Positions 34,696 to 43,920 of a stretch of 64,000 bases of DNA are shown piece by piece. Position 1 is the stretch's first letter; the number at the start of each line of letters is the position of its first letter. A program made the translations under genes and the position numbers. The stretch is from Kribbella capetownensis (lineage in GTDB: Bacteria; Actinomycetota; Actinomycetes; Propionibacteriales; Kribbellaceae). The notes under the pieces were generated by a model that was not told the origin of the DNA, ran no database searches, and saw only the letters and a program-made list of their open reading frames with translations. The stretch spans positions 186,001 through 250,000 of the forward strand of contig NZ_SJKD01000004.1 in assembly GCF_004331485.1 (NCBI RefSeq), in the 5' to 3' direction.

Positions 34696-35328
34696 ATGAC
34701 GCGCACACTCGCCACCAGTAACGGTTGGGTTGCCCAAGGTACGGAGCTCTGCGCGAGAGCGCTCGCGGACGCGGATCTCGACGCCCCGTCGTCCCTCCCG
34801 GGATGGACCCGCAAGCACGTCGCCGCGCACCTGTCCAACAACGCCGAGGCCCTCGGCAACCTGGTGCACTGGGCGCGGACCGGCGAGGAGCGCCGGATGT
34901 ACACGTCACCGGAGCAGCGCAACTCCGACATCGAGGCCGGGTCGCAGCGTCCCACCGAGGAACTGGTGCAGCGGTTCCAGCAGACCGCGCAGACCCTGGC
35001 CGAGGCCATGTCGGCGCTGACCGAGGAGCAGTGGCAGGCCGAGGTGCGGAGCGCGCAGGGGCGACCGATCCCGGCGACCGAGGTGGCGTGGATGCGCAGC
35101 ATGGAGGTGATGATCCACGCCGTCGACCTCGACGCCGGCATCACCTTCGCCGATCTGCCGACCGGCTTCCTCGAGGAACTCTGCGCCGACATCCGCGCGA
35201 AGAGCGAGACCGATCCGCAGGTGCACGGTCCGCTGCACCAGTGCGCGGCGTACCTGACTGGCCGCTCTTACGACGACGTACTCACGCCTGACGGCAAGCC
35301 GGCGCCACCGCCGCCACCCTGGTTGTAA
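34696..35328 (+). CDS. Mycothiol-dependent maleylpyruvate isomerase-family enzyme (MDMPI/DinB fold)
   Basis: A 210-residue DinB-fold protein. LPGWTRKHVAAHLSNNAEAL gives the first metal histidine, and MRSMEVMIHAVDLDAG supplies the glutamate and second histidine, the three ligands of the MDMPI family. Members use mycothiol as a cofactor in isomerisation or conjugation reactions. The exact reaction is unknown; many actinobacterial copies are uncharacterised. It meets the kup gene tail to tail. Confidence 0.8.
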   Translation: MTRTLATSNGWVAQGTELCARALADADLDAPSSLPGWTRKHVAAHLSNNAEALGNLVHWARTGEERRMYTSPEQRNSDIEAGSQRPTEELVQRFQQTAQTLAEAMSALTEEQWQAEVRSAQGRPIPATEVAWMRSMEVMIHAVDLDAGITFADLPTGFLEELCADIRAKSETDPQVHGPLHQCAAYLTGRSYDDVLTPDGKPAPPPPPWL

Positions 35329-35331
35329 ACC

Positions 35332-37263
35332 TCAGACCTCGACGTGCGACCCGATGATGACCGTCCGGTCGCGGGGCAGGTTGAAGTACTCGGCGGCGTC
35401 CGCGGTGATGTGTGACGTGGCGATGAACAGGTGCTTGCGCCAGCTCGCCATCGTCGCCGCCGGCCCCTTGCGCAGCTCGATCTTGGACAGGAAGTACGAC
35501 GCCCGGTCCAGGTCGATCCGGCCCTCGGTCGCCTCCGGGTCGAGCAGGGCCAGCGCCGCGGGCACGTCCGGCGTCTCCATGTACCCGAACCGCGCGGTGA
35601 CGTGGGTGATCCCGTCGTCTCCGTACCCGAGTTCGTTGGCGGTCACCCGTTGGTCGTCGGCGACGCGAGGTACGGGCTCGGTCTCGATCGAGACGATCAC
35701 GACATGCTCGTGGCGCACCTGGTTGTGCTCGACGTTCGCCCGCAGCGCCAGTGGTGCCGTGGTGCGGCCGCGGTTGAGAAAGATCGCCGTTCCCGGAACT
35801 TCCTGAGCCACCAGCCCGCCGGAGCGGAGCTCCTCGATGAACTCGTCCAACGGGCCCTCGAGCCGTTTGCGTTCGGCGGTGACGACCGCGCGGCCGCGCT
35901 GCCAGGTGGTCATGACCGTGAAGGCGGTCAGCGCGATCAGCAGCGGCAGCCAGGCACCGTGCAGCAGCTTGGTCAGGTTCGCGCCGACGAACAGGACGTC
36001 GACTGCCAGCAGTGGTACGGCGCCGACGGCGATGAGCCACTTGGGGACGTGCCACCGGTAGTGGGCGACGTAGAAGAACAGCAGCGTGGTGATGCTGATC
36101 GTGCCGGTGACCGTCATGCCGTACGCGTAGGCTAGGGCAGCGGAACTGCGGAAGGCGAAGATCAGCGTGAGCACCGAGGCGAACAGCAGCCAGTTGATCC
36201 AGGGGACGTAGATCTGGCCGATCGTGGTCACCGAGGTGTGCGCGACCCGGAGCCGCGGCAGGTATCCGAGCTGGGCCGCCTGTGACGCGACCGAGTAGGC
36301 ACCGGTGATGACCGCCTGGGACGCGATCACCGTGGCCGCGGTCGCCAGCAGCACCAGCGGCAGCCGCCCCCAGCTGGGCACGAGCAGGAAGAACGGGCTG
36401 CTGATGTTGCCCGGGTCCTCCAGGATCAGCGCGCCTTGCCCGAGGTAACTGAGCGTGCAGGCCGGCAGCACCAGAAAGAGCCAGCCGCGGCTGATCGCGC
36501 GCCGGCCGAAGTGACCCATGTCGGCGTACAGCGCCTCGGCGCCGGTGACCGCGAGCACGATCGCGGCCAGGGCGAAGAACGCGATGTGGAAGTGGCCGAT
36601 CAGGAATCCGATCGCGTACGTCGGCGCGAGCGCCTTGAGGATGTCCGGGTTCCCGACGATCCCGCCGATGCCGCAGGCACCGATCACCGCGAACCAGGCG
36701 ATCATCACCGGGCCGAAGACCCGGCCGACCGTCTCCGTGCCGCGGCGCTGGACCAGGAACAACACGATGATGATGACCGCCGTGATCGGTACGACGTAGT
36801 GCCCGAGCGGCGGCTCGACGACCTTCAGACCCTCGACCGCGGACAGCACGGAGATGGCCGGGGTGATCATGCCGTCGCCGAAGAACAGCGAGGCGCCGAA
36901 CAGACCCAGGGCCGCCAGCACGGTCGCTGCCCGGCGCCGCCCGGGGTGGCTGGTCCGCCACTGGCGCAACAGCGTGATCAGCGCCATCACACCGCCCTCG
37001 CCGTCGTTGTCGGCGCGGAGCGCCAGCAGGATGTAGGTGACCGTGACGATGATCATCACCGACCAGAAGATCAGCGAGACGACGCCGTAGATGTTGTCGG
37101 TGCTGACCGGGACCGGATGCGGGTCCTCGGGGTTGAACACGGTCTGCAACGTGTAGATCGGACTGGTCCCGATGTCGCCGAACACCACTCCGAGTGCCGC
37201 GACGACCACCGCCAGCCGCACTGTGTTCTGCGCAGCACCGTGCGGCGCGCCTGAAGCGTTCAC
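35332..37263 (-). CDS. kup: KUP/HAK potassium uptake transporter
   Basis: A 643-residue membrane protein. The hallmark VVFGDIGTSPIYTLQTVF lies near residue 30, followed by about twelve helices (GASLFFGDGMITPAISVLSAVEG is typical) and a cytosolic C-terminal domain of about 200 residues ending HITADAAEYFNLPRDRT. It imports K+ with protons. GTG 37263 is chosen because it gives the standard length; longer readings add unrelated Arg-rich sequence. The GGAGGGG upstream is rather far (about 15 bases). It is divergent from an MFS gene. Confidence 0.9.
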   Translation of the reverse strand: MNASGAPHGAAQNTVRLAVVVAALGVVFGDIGTSPIYTLQTVFNPEDPHPVPVSTDNIYGVVSLIFWSVMIIVTVTYILLALRADNDGEGGVMALITLLRQWRTSHPGRRRAATVLAALGLFGASLFFGDGMITPAISVLSAVEGLKVVEPPLGHYVVPITAVIIIVLFLVQRRGTETVGRVFGPVMIAWFAVIGACGIGGIVGNPDILKALAPTYAIGFLIGHFHIAFFALAAIVLAVTGAEALYADMGHFGRRAISRGWLFLVLPACTLSYLGQGALILEDPGNISSPFFLLVPSWGRLPLVLLATAATVIASQAVITGAYSVASQAAQLGYLPRLRVAHTSVTTIGQIYVPWINWLLFASVLTLIFAFRSSAALAYAYGMTVTGTISITTLLFFYVAHYRWHVPKWLIAVGAVPLLAVDVLFVGANLTKLLHGAWLPLLIALTAFTVMTTWQRGRAVVTAERKRLEGPLDEFIEELRSGGLVAQEVPGTAIFLNRGRTTAPLALRANVEHNQVRHEHVVIVSIETEPVPRVADDQRVTANELGYGDDGITHVTARFGYMETPDVPAALALLDPEATEGRIDLDRASYFLSKIELRKGPAATMASWRKHLFIATSHITADAAEYFNLPRDRTVIIGSHVEV

Positions 37264-37363
37264 GGAAGCGGACCCTACCCCTCCGGGGTGGTCAGTCCGG
37301 TGAGCGGCGTCGAGAACCCGCGACCGGCTCCGACGTACCAGGTGACCGAGAAGGAGGGACCTG

Positions 37364-38617
37364 ATGAGTCCGGAGCGGATCCTGCGCACGTACATCACGC
37401 TGACCGCGGTGGCGACCGGGGCGTCGTCGATGATCTGGGGCATCAACACGTTGTTCCTGCTCGACGCAGGCCTGAGCATCGGCGAGACCTTCGCCGCGAA
37501 CGCGTTCTTCACCGTCGGCATGATGCTGTTCGAGGTGCCTACCGGTGTCGTCGCCGACACGGTCGGCCGGCGGGCGTCGTACCTCCTCGGGGCCGCGACC
37601 CTGTTCGGGTCCACGCTGCTCTACCTGTTCCTTTGGCAGCACCACGCGCCGTTCGTCGCCTGGGCGGGTGCGTCGGCGCTGCTCGGGCTGGGGTTCACGT
37701 TCTTCAGTGGTGCGACCGAGGCCTGGCTGGTCGACGGCCTGAACGCGACCGGGTACGACGGCGAACTGGACGCCGCCTTCGCGAAGGGCCAGATCGCGAG
37801 CGGCGTCGCCATGCTGGTCGGCTCGATCTCCGGCGGCTTCCTGGCGCAGTGGACGAACCTCGGTGTCCCGTACGTCGTCCGCGCGGTCCTGCTCGCGGTC
37901 ACCTTCGTGGTGGCGTGGTGGTCGATGCGCGACGTCGGCTTCACGCCGAAGCCGCGGGTGTCGGTGGCCGGTGAGATGCGCGGCATCCTCAAGGCGTCGC
38001 TGACTCATGGACTGCTCAACCCGCCGGTCCGCTGGCTGATGCTCGCGGGTCTGTTCGGGGCCGGGGTCGGCGTGTACGGCTTCTACGCCGCGCAGCCGTA
38101 CCTCCTCCAGCTGTACGGCAACCCCAACTCGTATGCGGTCGCCGGCCTGTCCGCCGGACTCGTCGCCGGTGCGCAGATCGTGGGCGGGGCCTCCGCGGCG
38201 TATCTGGCCCGGCTGTTCCGTCGTCGTACGACGCTCCTGCTCGTGGCGACCGGGGTCATCGTCGTGACGCTGGTGCTGATCGGTCTGGTCCCGGGTTTCT
38301 GGATGGCGCTCGTGCTGCTGAGCGTGTGGGCCATCATGTTCGCTGCGATCGGGCCGGTCCGGCAGGCGCTGTTGAACAGCCAGATCCCGTCGGCTCAGCG
38401 GGCGACCGTGTTGTCGTCGGACAACCTGCTCGCCTCCGGCGGCGGAGCGGTCATACAGCCCACGCTCGGCCGGTCGGCTGATGTCTGGGGCTACGGCTCG
38501 GCCTATCTGATCAGCGCAGTGATCCAGCTGCTCGCCATACCGTTCCTCCTGCTCGCCGGACGGAGCTGGGCCCGGACCAGTCCCAAGCCGTTGGAATCGC
38601 TATCGTTGCCGGCGTGA
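37364..38617 (+). CDS. MFS transporter
   Basis: A 417-residue major facilitator with twelve predicted helices. [21 protein letters not shown] carries the loop 2-3 MFS motif A. ATG 37364 follows AGGAGG. Its stop overlaps the start of the next gene by 4 bases, so it is coupled to a chloramphenicol phosphotransferase-like kinase. That suggests a role in drug or metabolite export, though this is inference. Confidence 0.85.
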   Translation: MSPERILRTYITLTAVATGASSMIWGINTLFLLDAGLSIGETFAANAFFTVGMMLFEVPTGVVADTVGRRASYLLGAATLFGSTLLYLFLWQHHAPFVAWAGASALLGLGFTFFSGATEAWLVDGLNATGYDGELDAAFAKGQIASGVAMLVGSISGGFLAQWTNLGVPYVVRAVLLAVTFVVAWWSMRDVGFTPKPRVSVAGEMRGILKASLTHGLLNPPVRWLMLAGLFGAGVGVYGFYAAQPYLLQLYGNPNSYAVAGLSAGLVAGAQIVGGASAAYLARLFRRRTTLLLVATGVIVVTLVLIGLVPGFWMALVLLSVWAIMFAAIGPVRQALLNSQIPSAQRATVLSSDNLLASGGGAVIQPTLGRSADVWGYGSAYLISAVIQLLAIPFLLLAGRSWARTSPKPLESLSLPA

Positions 38618-39147
38618 CGGGTCGGCTGATGGTGGTCAACGGTGGGTCCAGTTCGGGGAAGTCCGGGATGATCCGGTGTCTGCAGGCGATCCTGGACGAG
38701 CGGTGGCTGACGTTCGGGGCGGACAGCTTCGTCGAGGCGATGCCGGCCGCGATGCAGGCGTCGGACGACGGGATCCACATCGGCCCGGACGGCGAGGTCG
38801 TGGTCGGCCCCGAGTTCCGGCACCTGGAAGCGGCCTGGACGGCCGGGATCGTCGCGATGTGCCGGGCCGGCGCGAACGTCATCATCGACGACGTGTTCCT
38901 CGGCGGAGCCGCATCGCAGCAGCGCTGGCGCGATGCGGCAGGCGACGTCGAGATCCTCTGGGTCGGCGTCCACTGCGATCCCGACGTAGCCGCCGGGCGG
39001 GAACTGGCCCGCGGCGACCGGGCGGTCGGGATGGCGGCGTTGCAGGCCACCCTCGTCCACGAGGGCGTCAGCTACGACGTCGAGGTCGACTCGAGTCACA
39101 CCGAAGCCTTGGACTGCGCCAGGACTATCGCCCGGCACCTGAAGTGA
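38614..39147 (+). CDS. Chloramphenicol phosphotransferase-like P-loop kinase
   Basis: A 177-residue P-loop enzyme with Walker A GGSSSGKS at residues 10-17, an Asp-containing segment [11 protein letters not shown] (position of the catalytic base in CPT) and [10 protein letters not shown] as Walker B. The family phosphorylates chloramphenicol in producers, but many members act on unknown small molecules. Start GTG overlaps the MFS stop (GTGA), so transporter and kinase are co-expressed. The end overlaps the convergent TetR gene by 23 bases. Confidence 0.8.
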   Translation: MTGRLMVVNGGSSSGKSGMIRCLQAILDERWLTFGADSFVEAMPAAMQASDDGIHIGPDGEVVVGPEFRHLEAAWTAGIVAMCRAGANVIIDDVFLGGAASQQRWRDAAGDVEILWVGVHCDPDVAAGRELARGDRAVGMAALQATLVHEGVSYDVEVDSSHTEALDCARTIARHLK

Positions 39148-39742
39148 CCCGCGCGAGAGCTGAGCCGATCCGCGTCCGGTGATCCGCGGCGACCTCAGCC
39201 TCGTCGTCACCGGCCAGAATCCGCCGGATCGACTCCAGGTGGACGGTCCGGTACGCCGCAACCGCCAGCGCAGCGGTCAGGCGAGCATCGGGGACGCCGG
39301 TGGCCTCCATCGCAGCCGCGATCGCCTGCTCGAGGTGGTCGAGCAGCTCGCGAGCGCGGGACTGCAGCGCACGCGAGGACTCGACCAGCCGCCAGAACGC
39401 CGCGAATCGACTCCGGATCGTGGACAGCGGATGCCCCTCGTCCGCCAGCTTGATCATCAGCTCGGACAACGCGGCGACCGCGGAGGTGCCGGCCGGGCGA
39501 TCGGTGACGGCGGTAACCACCAGAGCCTCGGCTTCCGGGTAGCGGTCGAAGAGCAGGTCCTCCTTCCGCGCGAAGTGGGCGAACACGGTCGGCCGGGCGA
39601 CGTCGGCGGCCTCGGCGATCTCCGTCACCGACACCGCGTCGAAGCCGCGCTCCAGGAAGAGCGCCGTGGCGACGTCGGAGATCCGGGTCCGGAGCTCGGC
39701 CTTCTTGCGCTCGCGGCGCCCGGGCGCTGGCTGCTGGTCCAC
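39125..39742 (-). CDS. TetR-family transcriptional regulator
   Basis: A 205-residue regulator with the DNA-binding segment [18 protein letters not shown] and [21 protein letters not shown] and a helical C-terminal domain. GTG 39742 is used to give a family-length N-terminus rich in Arg/Lys; the much longer open frame upstream is antisense to other genes. It is divergent from the glycosidase-like gene and likely binds the inverted repeat at 39762-39795. Confidence 0.82.
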   Translation of the reverse strand: MDQQPAPGRRERKKAELRTRISDVATALFLERGFDAVSVTEIAEAADVARPTVFAHFARKEDLLFDRYPEAEALVVTAVTDRPAGTSAVAALSELMIKLADEGHPLSTIRSRFAAFWRLVESSRALQSRARELLDHLEQAIAAAMEATGVPDARLTAALAVAAYRTVHLESIRRILAGDDEAEVAADHRTRIGSALARVTSGAGR

Positions 39743-39761
39743 GCCGTTCAGGGTAGGTGAA

Positions 39762-39795
39762 CTCGTACTCGATAAAAAGATGTACCGAGTATGAG
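39762..39795. promoter_or_regulatory. Inverted repeat operator candidate for the adjacent TetR
   Basis: CTCGTACTCGAT (39762-39773) and ACCGAGTATGAG (39784-39795) form an inverted repeat with 10 of 12 pairs matching and a 10-nt spacer. It lies between divergent tetR and glycosidase-like genes. It also covers the in-frame ATG at 39791, which argues that translation really starts at 39818. Confidence 0.6.
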
Positions 39796-39817
39796 ATTGA
39801 TTGCTACCGTAGAGCCC

Positions 39818-40828
39818 ATGCGTCCTCTCGGGGTGAACTACGACACCGGCCTGCAGTACGACGGCCGTTCGACGCGCCGGCGCTTCGACGCCGGCACGGT
39901 CCGCGACGAACTGCGGACCATCGCCGACGACCTGCACGCTCCCGCCGTGCGGGTCTCGGGCAACGACCCGGACCGGCTCACGATCGCGGGGGAGGCGGCC
40001 CTCGACGCCGGATTGGACCTGTGGTTCTCGCCGGTCCCGATGGATCTCGAGCCGGACGAGTTCATCGCCTTCCTGTCCGACTGCGCGACCCGCGCCGAGA
40101 CGTTGCGGACGTCCGGCCGCGGCGATGTCGTCCTGGTGCTGGGCTGCGAGCTTTCCGTGTTCTGCAAGGGATTCGTGCCCGGCGACACGTCGGGGGAGCG
40201 GCTGGCGACGATGGCCGATCCGGCGACCTGGGCCGATCAGGACAAGCTCGCGCAGCTGTCCGAGGGCCTCGCGCGGTGGGGCGACGTACAGCAGCGACTG
40301 GTGGCTGCGGCCCGCGCCGAGTTCGGCGGCCGGATCACGTACGCCGCGGGGATGTGGGAGGACGTGAACTGGGAGCTGTTCGACATCGTCAGCATCGACG
40401 CGTACCGCGACCAGCAGAACGCGGCGACGTTCCACGACGAGTTGGTGGCCCGGCAGAAGTGGGGCAAGCCGGTCGCGATCACCGAGTTCGGCTGCTGCGC
40501 CTACCGCGGCGCCGCTGCTCGGGGCGGCTCGGGCTGGATGATCGTCGACCGATCCGTCGACCCGCCCGCGATCAACGGGCACTACGAGCGCGATGAGGGG
40601 GAACAAGTGGAGTACCTGCTGGAGCTCGTCGAGGAGTTCGACCGGATCGAGCTCGCGGCCGCGTTCTGGTTCAGCTTCGCCGGGTACGAACTGCCGCACC
40701 GGCGGGGCGACCCCGCCCACGATCTCGACCTGTCGTCGTACGGGCTGGTCGCGACCGATGACGACGGTGGCTGGCGGCCGAAGCGTGTCTTCGGCGCGCT
40801 GGCCGACCTGAACGGCGATCGGCGCTGA
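39818..40828 (+). CDS. TIM-barrel glycosidase-like protein of unknown function
   Basis: A 336-residue protein with a (beta/alpha)8 glycosidase-like pattern: LGVNYDTGLQYDG at the start, VLVLGCELSVF (possible acid/base Glu), WEDVNWELFDIVSIDAYRD, and VAITEFGCCAY (ITEFG is a typical nucleophile strand). Homologues are often labelled abortive infection protein, without clear evidence. No signal peptide is present. ATG 39818 is chosen because the upstream ATG at 39791 is inside the presumed operator. Its stop overlaps the start of the aldo/keto reductase gene (TGATG), so the two form an operon under TetR control. Confidence 0.7.
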   Translation: MRPLGVNYDTGLQYDGRSTRRRFDAGTVRDELRTIADDLHAPAVRVSGNDPDRLTIAGEAALDAGLDLWFSPVPMDLEPDEFIAFLSDCATRAETLRTSGRGDVVLVLGCELSVFCKGFVPGDTSGERLATMADPATWADQDKLAQLSEGLARWGDVQQRLVAAARAEFGGRITYAAGMWEDVNWELFDIVSIDAYRDQQNAATFHDELVARQKWGKPVAITEFGCCAYRGAAARGGSGWMIVDRSVDPPAINGHYERDEGEQVEYLLELVEEFDRIELAAAFWFSFAGYELPHRRGDPAHDLDLSSYGLVATDDDGGWRPKRVFGALADLNGDRR

Positions 40829-41787
40829 TGGACTCCGTCCGGCTGGGAGAGACGGGTCTGCGGGTCTCGCGGATCTGCCTAGGGATGATGAGCTTCGGCA
40901 CCGGTGGCGCCCGCGAGTGGCACCTGGGCGAGGAGGCCGCGGAGCCGATCGTACGGCGGGCAGTCGACGCCGGGGTCACGTTCTTCGACACCGCCGACGC
41001 GTACTCGAAGGGAACCGGCGAGGAACTGACCGGCCGGCTGCTGCGGAAGTTCTTCGGCCGCCGCGAGGACTATGTACTCGCGACCAAGGTGTACTACCCG
41101 ACCGGCCCCGGACCGAACGACCGCGGCCTGTCCCGCAAGCACATCCTGGACGCGATCGACGCGTCGCTGCGCCGGCTCGGCACCGAGTACGTCGACCTGT
41201 ACCAGATCCACCGCTGGGACGACGAGACGCCGATCGAGGAAACGATGGATGCTCTCGCGGACGTCGTCCGGGCCGGGAAGGCCCGCTATCTCGGGGCGTC
41301 CAGCATGTTCGCCTGGCAGTTCGCGAAGGCGCAGCAGGTCGCCCAGCAGGTGACGCAGATCCCGTTCGTCTCGATGCAGAACCACTACAACCTGGTCTAC
41401 CGCGAGGAAGAGCGCGAGATGATCCCGCTCTGCGTCGACCAGGGCGTGGGCGTGATTCCGTACAGCCCGCTCGCGCGCGGCCTGCTGGCCCGGACCGGCG
41501 GAGGTACGGCGCGTTCCGGCAGCGACCCGGTCGCCGACGACCTGTACGGCGAGAGCGACCAAGCCGTGGTGAAGGCCGTTCACGCGGTCGCCGCGGATCG
41601 TGGTGTGCCCCCAGCCCAGGTCGCATTGGCCTGGCTCCTCGGCGCTCGCGGCGTCACCGCTCCCGTGGTCGGCGCTACCCGCGCGCAGCACGTCGAGGAC
41701 GCGGTGGCTGCCGTCGACCTCACGCTCACCGCCGAGGAGCGGGCGCTGGTGGAAGCGCCGTACCGTCCGCATCCGGTGACCACCTGA
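40828..41787 (+). CDS. Aldo/keto reductase
   Basis: A 319-residue NADPH-dependent reductase. The catalytic tetrad is complete: D54 and Y59 in FFDTADAYSKG, K87 in LATKVYY and H128 in YQIHRWD. VIPYSPLARGLLA and the C-terminal VVGATRAQHVEDAV bind the cofactor. It reduces an aldehyde or ketone, possibly a sugar. Translationally coupled to the glycosidase-like gene upstream, so both may process one carbohydrate. Confidence 0.87.
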   Translation: MDSVRLGETGLRVSRICLGMMSFGTGGAREWHLGEEAAEPIVRRAVDAGVTFFDTADAYSKGTGEELTGRLLRKFFGRREDYVLATKVYYPTGPGPNDRGLSRKHILDAIDASLRRLGTEYVDLYQIHRWDDETPIEETMDALADVVRAGKARYLGASSMFAWQFAKAQQVAQQVTQIPFVSMQNHYNLVYREEEREMIPLCVDQGVGVIPYSPLARGLLARTGGGTARSGSDPVADDLYGESDQAVVKAVHAVAADRGVPPAQVALAWLLGARGVTAPVVGATRAQHVEDAVAAVDLTLTAEERALVEAPYRPHPVTT

Positions 41788-41922
41788 CTGGACCGGCCGC
41801 GGGGCGGCTGGTGGCCGGACGGTTTGTCGGCGACTTGGCGCCGGCGTTGACCAGCCGGCCTTGGTACTCCGGCATGAATGATTGAGTGGGAGCCGGCGTC
41901 CTCTGACGAAGGAGATCGGACT

Positions 41923-43917
41923 GTGGGGTTGTCGGAACGGCAGCGGTTGGTAGTCGAGCGGTTGGCGGAGCTCGCGATCCCGGCGGACGACTTCCCGTCG
42001 GCGGCCGAGGCCGGAGCGGTGGGGTTCATCGAGCGAGTGGTGACCGAGGACCGGCCGGACTGGCTGGTGCGGGTCGAGCGCGCGCTGGAGGTCGCGGGCG
42101 ATGAGCCGGACCTTGAGGTGGTGATGGCAGATCCGGACGGCGCCTGGCTGGTGCGGATCATCGCGCAGGGGTTCTACGCGGGGGATGGGCAGGTCCGGCC
42201 GCCCGCGTGGACCATGGTCGGTTGGCAGGCGGACAAGGCCGGGGCGTGGGCGCCGGTGCAGACCGACCTGCGCATCACACGGCGGTCGGAGTTGGCGGAT
42301 CGGTACGACTGCATCGTGGTCGGCTCCGGCGCAGGCGGCGGTGCAGCCGCACAGGTGCTGGCCGAGTCCGGGCGGTCGGTGCTGGTCGTCGAGACCGGTC
42401 GCTACCCGACGACGGAGTCGTTGTCCCGCGACCACCTGCGGAACCCGCGGTCGGTGGCCGGTCTGCCCGCACTGACCGACCCGGATCCGTTCGGACGCCC
42501 TCGGGTCGCGGTGATCGACGGCGTACCGCGGCAGGTGCTGCCGCCGGACGGTGGCTGGGGCAACAACGCCTTCACGGTCGGCGGCGGCACCCGGGTGTAC
42601 GGCGCTCAGGCCTGGCGGTTCGTGCCGCGCGACTTCGCGATGGCGAGCACGTACGGCGTTCCGTCAGGGAGCGCTCTGTCGGACTGGCCGATCACGTACG
42701 ACGACCTGGCGCCGTACTACACGTTGGCCGAGCAGAGGTTCGGTGTGAGTGGTGGCGGTGTCGACCCGTGGCATGAGCCGCGGGAGCTCCCGATGCCGCC
42801 CATGCCGCGTACCGGTCCGGCGACGCGGCTCGCGGCGGCCGCGGAGCGCCTGGGTTGGGGGACTCTCGACGTACCGCTGCTGATCAACTCGGTCGACTAC
42901 CAAGGGCGAGCGGGCTGCGTGCGGTGCGGGCAGTGCGTCGGATTCGCGTGCCCGGTCGAAGCCAAGTCCGGCACTCACAACACGGCGTTGCCGGCCGCGC
43001 TCGCGACCGGACGGTGCACGTTGGTCACCGAGACGACGGCGGAGCGACTGGTCACCGATGCATCCGGCCGTGTGACCGGTGTCGCGCTGGTCGCCGAGGA
43101 TTGGCGCCGGACCGTGCAGTGTGAGGAGGTCGTGATCGCCGCTGGTGCGAGCGAGACGCCGCGACTCCTGCTCAACAGCGCTCACCATCGCGAACCCGAT
43201 GGCCTCGGCAACAACCAGGACCAGGTCGGCCGGCACCTACAGGCGCACGTGTACGCCGGTGCGGTCGGGCTGTTCGATGACGAGCTGGCCGATCTGATCG
43301 GCCCAGGTGTGTCGATCGCGACCTGCGACTTCCGGCACGGCAACGACGGGATCGTGGGCGGCGGGATGCTGGCGAACGAGTTCGTCCCGACACCGGCCTC
43401 GACGTACGACTATCTGACCGGCGCCGGGCTGATCCCGCGGGCCGGTGCCGCGGGGAAGCAGGCGATGCGGCGGGAAGCGCGGCGCATGCTGCGGGTCGTC
43501 GGGCCGATCCAGGAGGTCACGTCGGCGGAGTCCCGGGTGCAGGTCGATCCGCTGGTCCGCGACCGCTTCGGCAATCCGGTCGTGACGATCAGCGGCTCGA
43601 TTCACCCCGAGGACGTCCGGGCGCAGGCCTTCATGAGCGCGAAGGCCCGCGAGTGGCTGGCGGAAGCGGGCGCGGTCCGGACGGCTGTCGGTGCGATCGG
43701 TGCGACGCGGCAGGCGAGCAGCGGGCAGCATCAGGCGGGCACCTGCCGGATGGGCGACGACCCGGCGCGATCGGTCACCGATCCGTACGGCCGGGTCTGG
43801 GGTCACGCCAACGTCCGGATCGCCGACGCCTCGGTGCACGTGACGAACGGCGGAGTGAACCCCGTGCTCACCGTGCTGGCCAACTCACTGCGGATCGCCG
43901 AGCACCTGGCTGGGTGA
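41923..43917 (+). CDS. GMC-family FAD oxidoreductase with fused gluconate dehydrogenase subunit 3-like N-terminus
   Basis: A 664-residue protein. Residues 1-100 (LSERQRLVVERLAELAIPADD, then EAGAVGFIERVV) resemble gluconate 2-dehydrogenase subunit 3. The FAD domain begins at GSGAGGGAAA (134-143), and a cysteine cluster CVRCGQCVGFACP follows in the middle, as in the CxxCxxC-containing GMC group. The C-terminal active site has SSGQHQAGTCRMG and NGGVNPVLTVLAN, with the conserved histidine and asparagine. It oxidises a sugar or alcohol. GTG 41923 is chosen because GAAGGAG lies eight bases upstream, correcting a longer reading from 41878. Confidence 0.85.
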   Translation: MGLSERQRLVVERLAELAIPADDFPSAAEAGAVGFIERVVTEDRPDWLVRVERALEVAGDEPDLEVVMADPDGAWLVRIIAQGFYAGDGQVRPPAWTMVGWQADKAGAWAPVQTDLRITRRSELADRYDCIVVGSGAGGGAAAQVLAESGRSVLVVETGRYPTTESLSRDHLRNPRSVAGLPALTDPDPFGRPRVAVIDGVPRQVLPPDGGWGNNAFTVGGGTRVYGAQAWRFVPRDFAMASTYGVPSGSALSDWPITYDDLAPYYTLAEQRFGVSGGGVDPWHEPRELPMPPMPRTGPATRLAAAAERLGWGTLDVPLLINSVDYQGRAGCVRCGQCVGFACPVEAKSGTHNTALPAALATGRCTLVTETTAERLVTDASGRVTGVALVAEDWRRTVQCEEVVIAAGASETPRLLLNSAHHREPDGLGNNQDQVGRHLQAHVYAGAVGLFDDELADLIGPGVSIATCDFRHGNDGIVGGGMLANEFVPTPASTYDYLTGAGLIPRAGAAGKQAMRREARRMLRVVGPIQEVTSAESRVQVDPLVRDRFGNPVVTISGSIHPEDVRAQAFMSAKAREWLAEAGAVRTAVGAIGATRQASSGQHQAGTCRMGDDPARSVTDPYGRVWGHANVRIADASVHVTNGGVNPVLTVLANSLRIAEHLAG

Positions 43918-43920
43918 AAG

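Noticed and set aside
35905..35920. GGTCATGACCGT inside the kup gene, similar to the CATG palindromes
   Set aside because: It is within coding sequence, lacks the flanking TTA/TAA arms, and is explained by the codons of the transporter; treated as coincidence.
38614..39147. Calling the P-loop kinase a chloramphenicol resistance gene
   Set aside because: Only the P-loop family can be supported. Most members have unknown substrates, so a resistance label would be over-reading.
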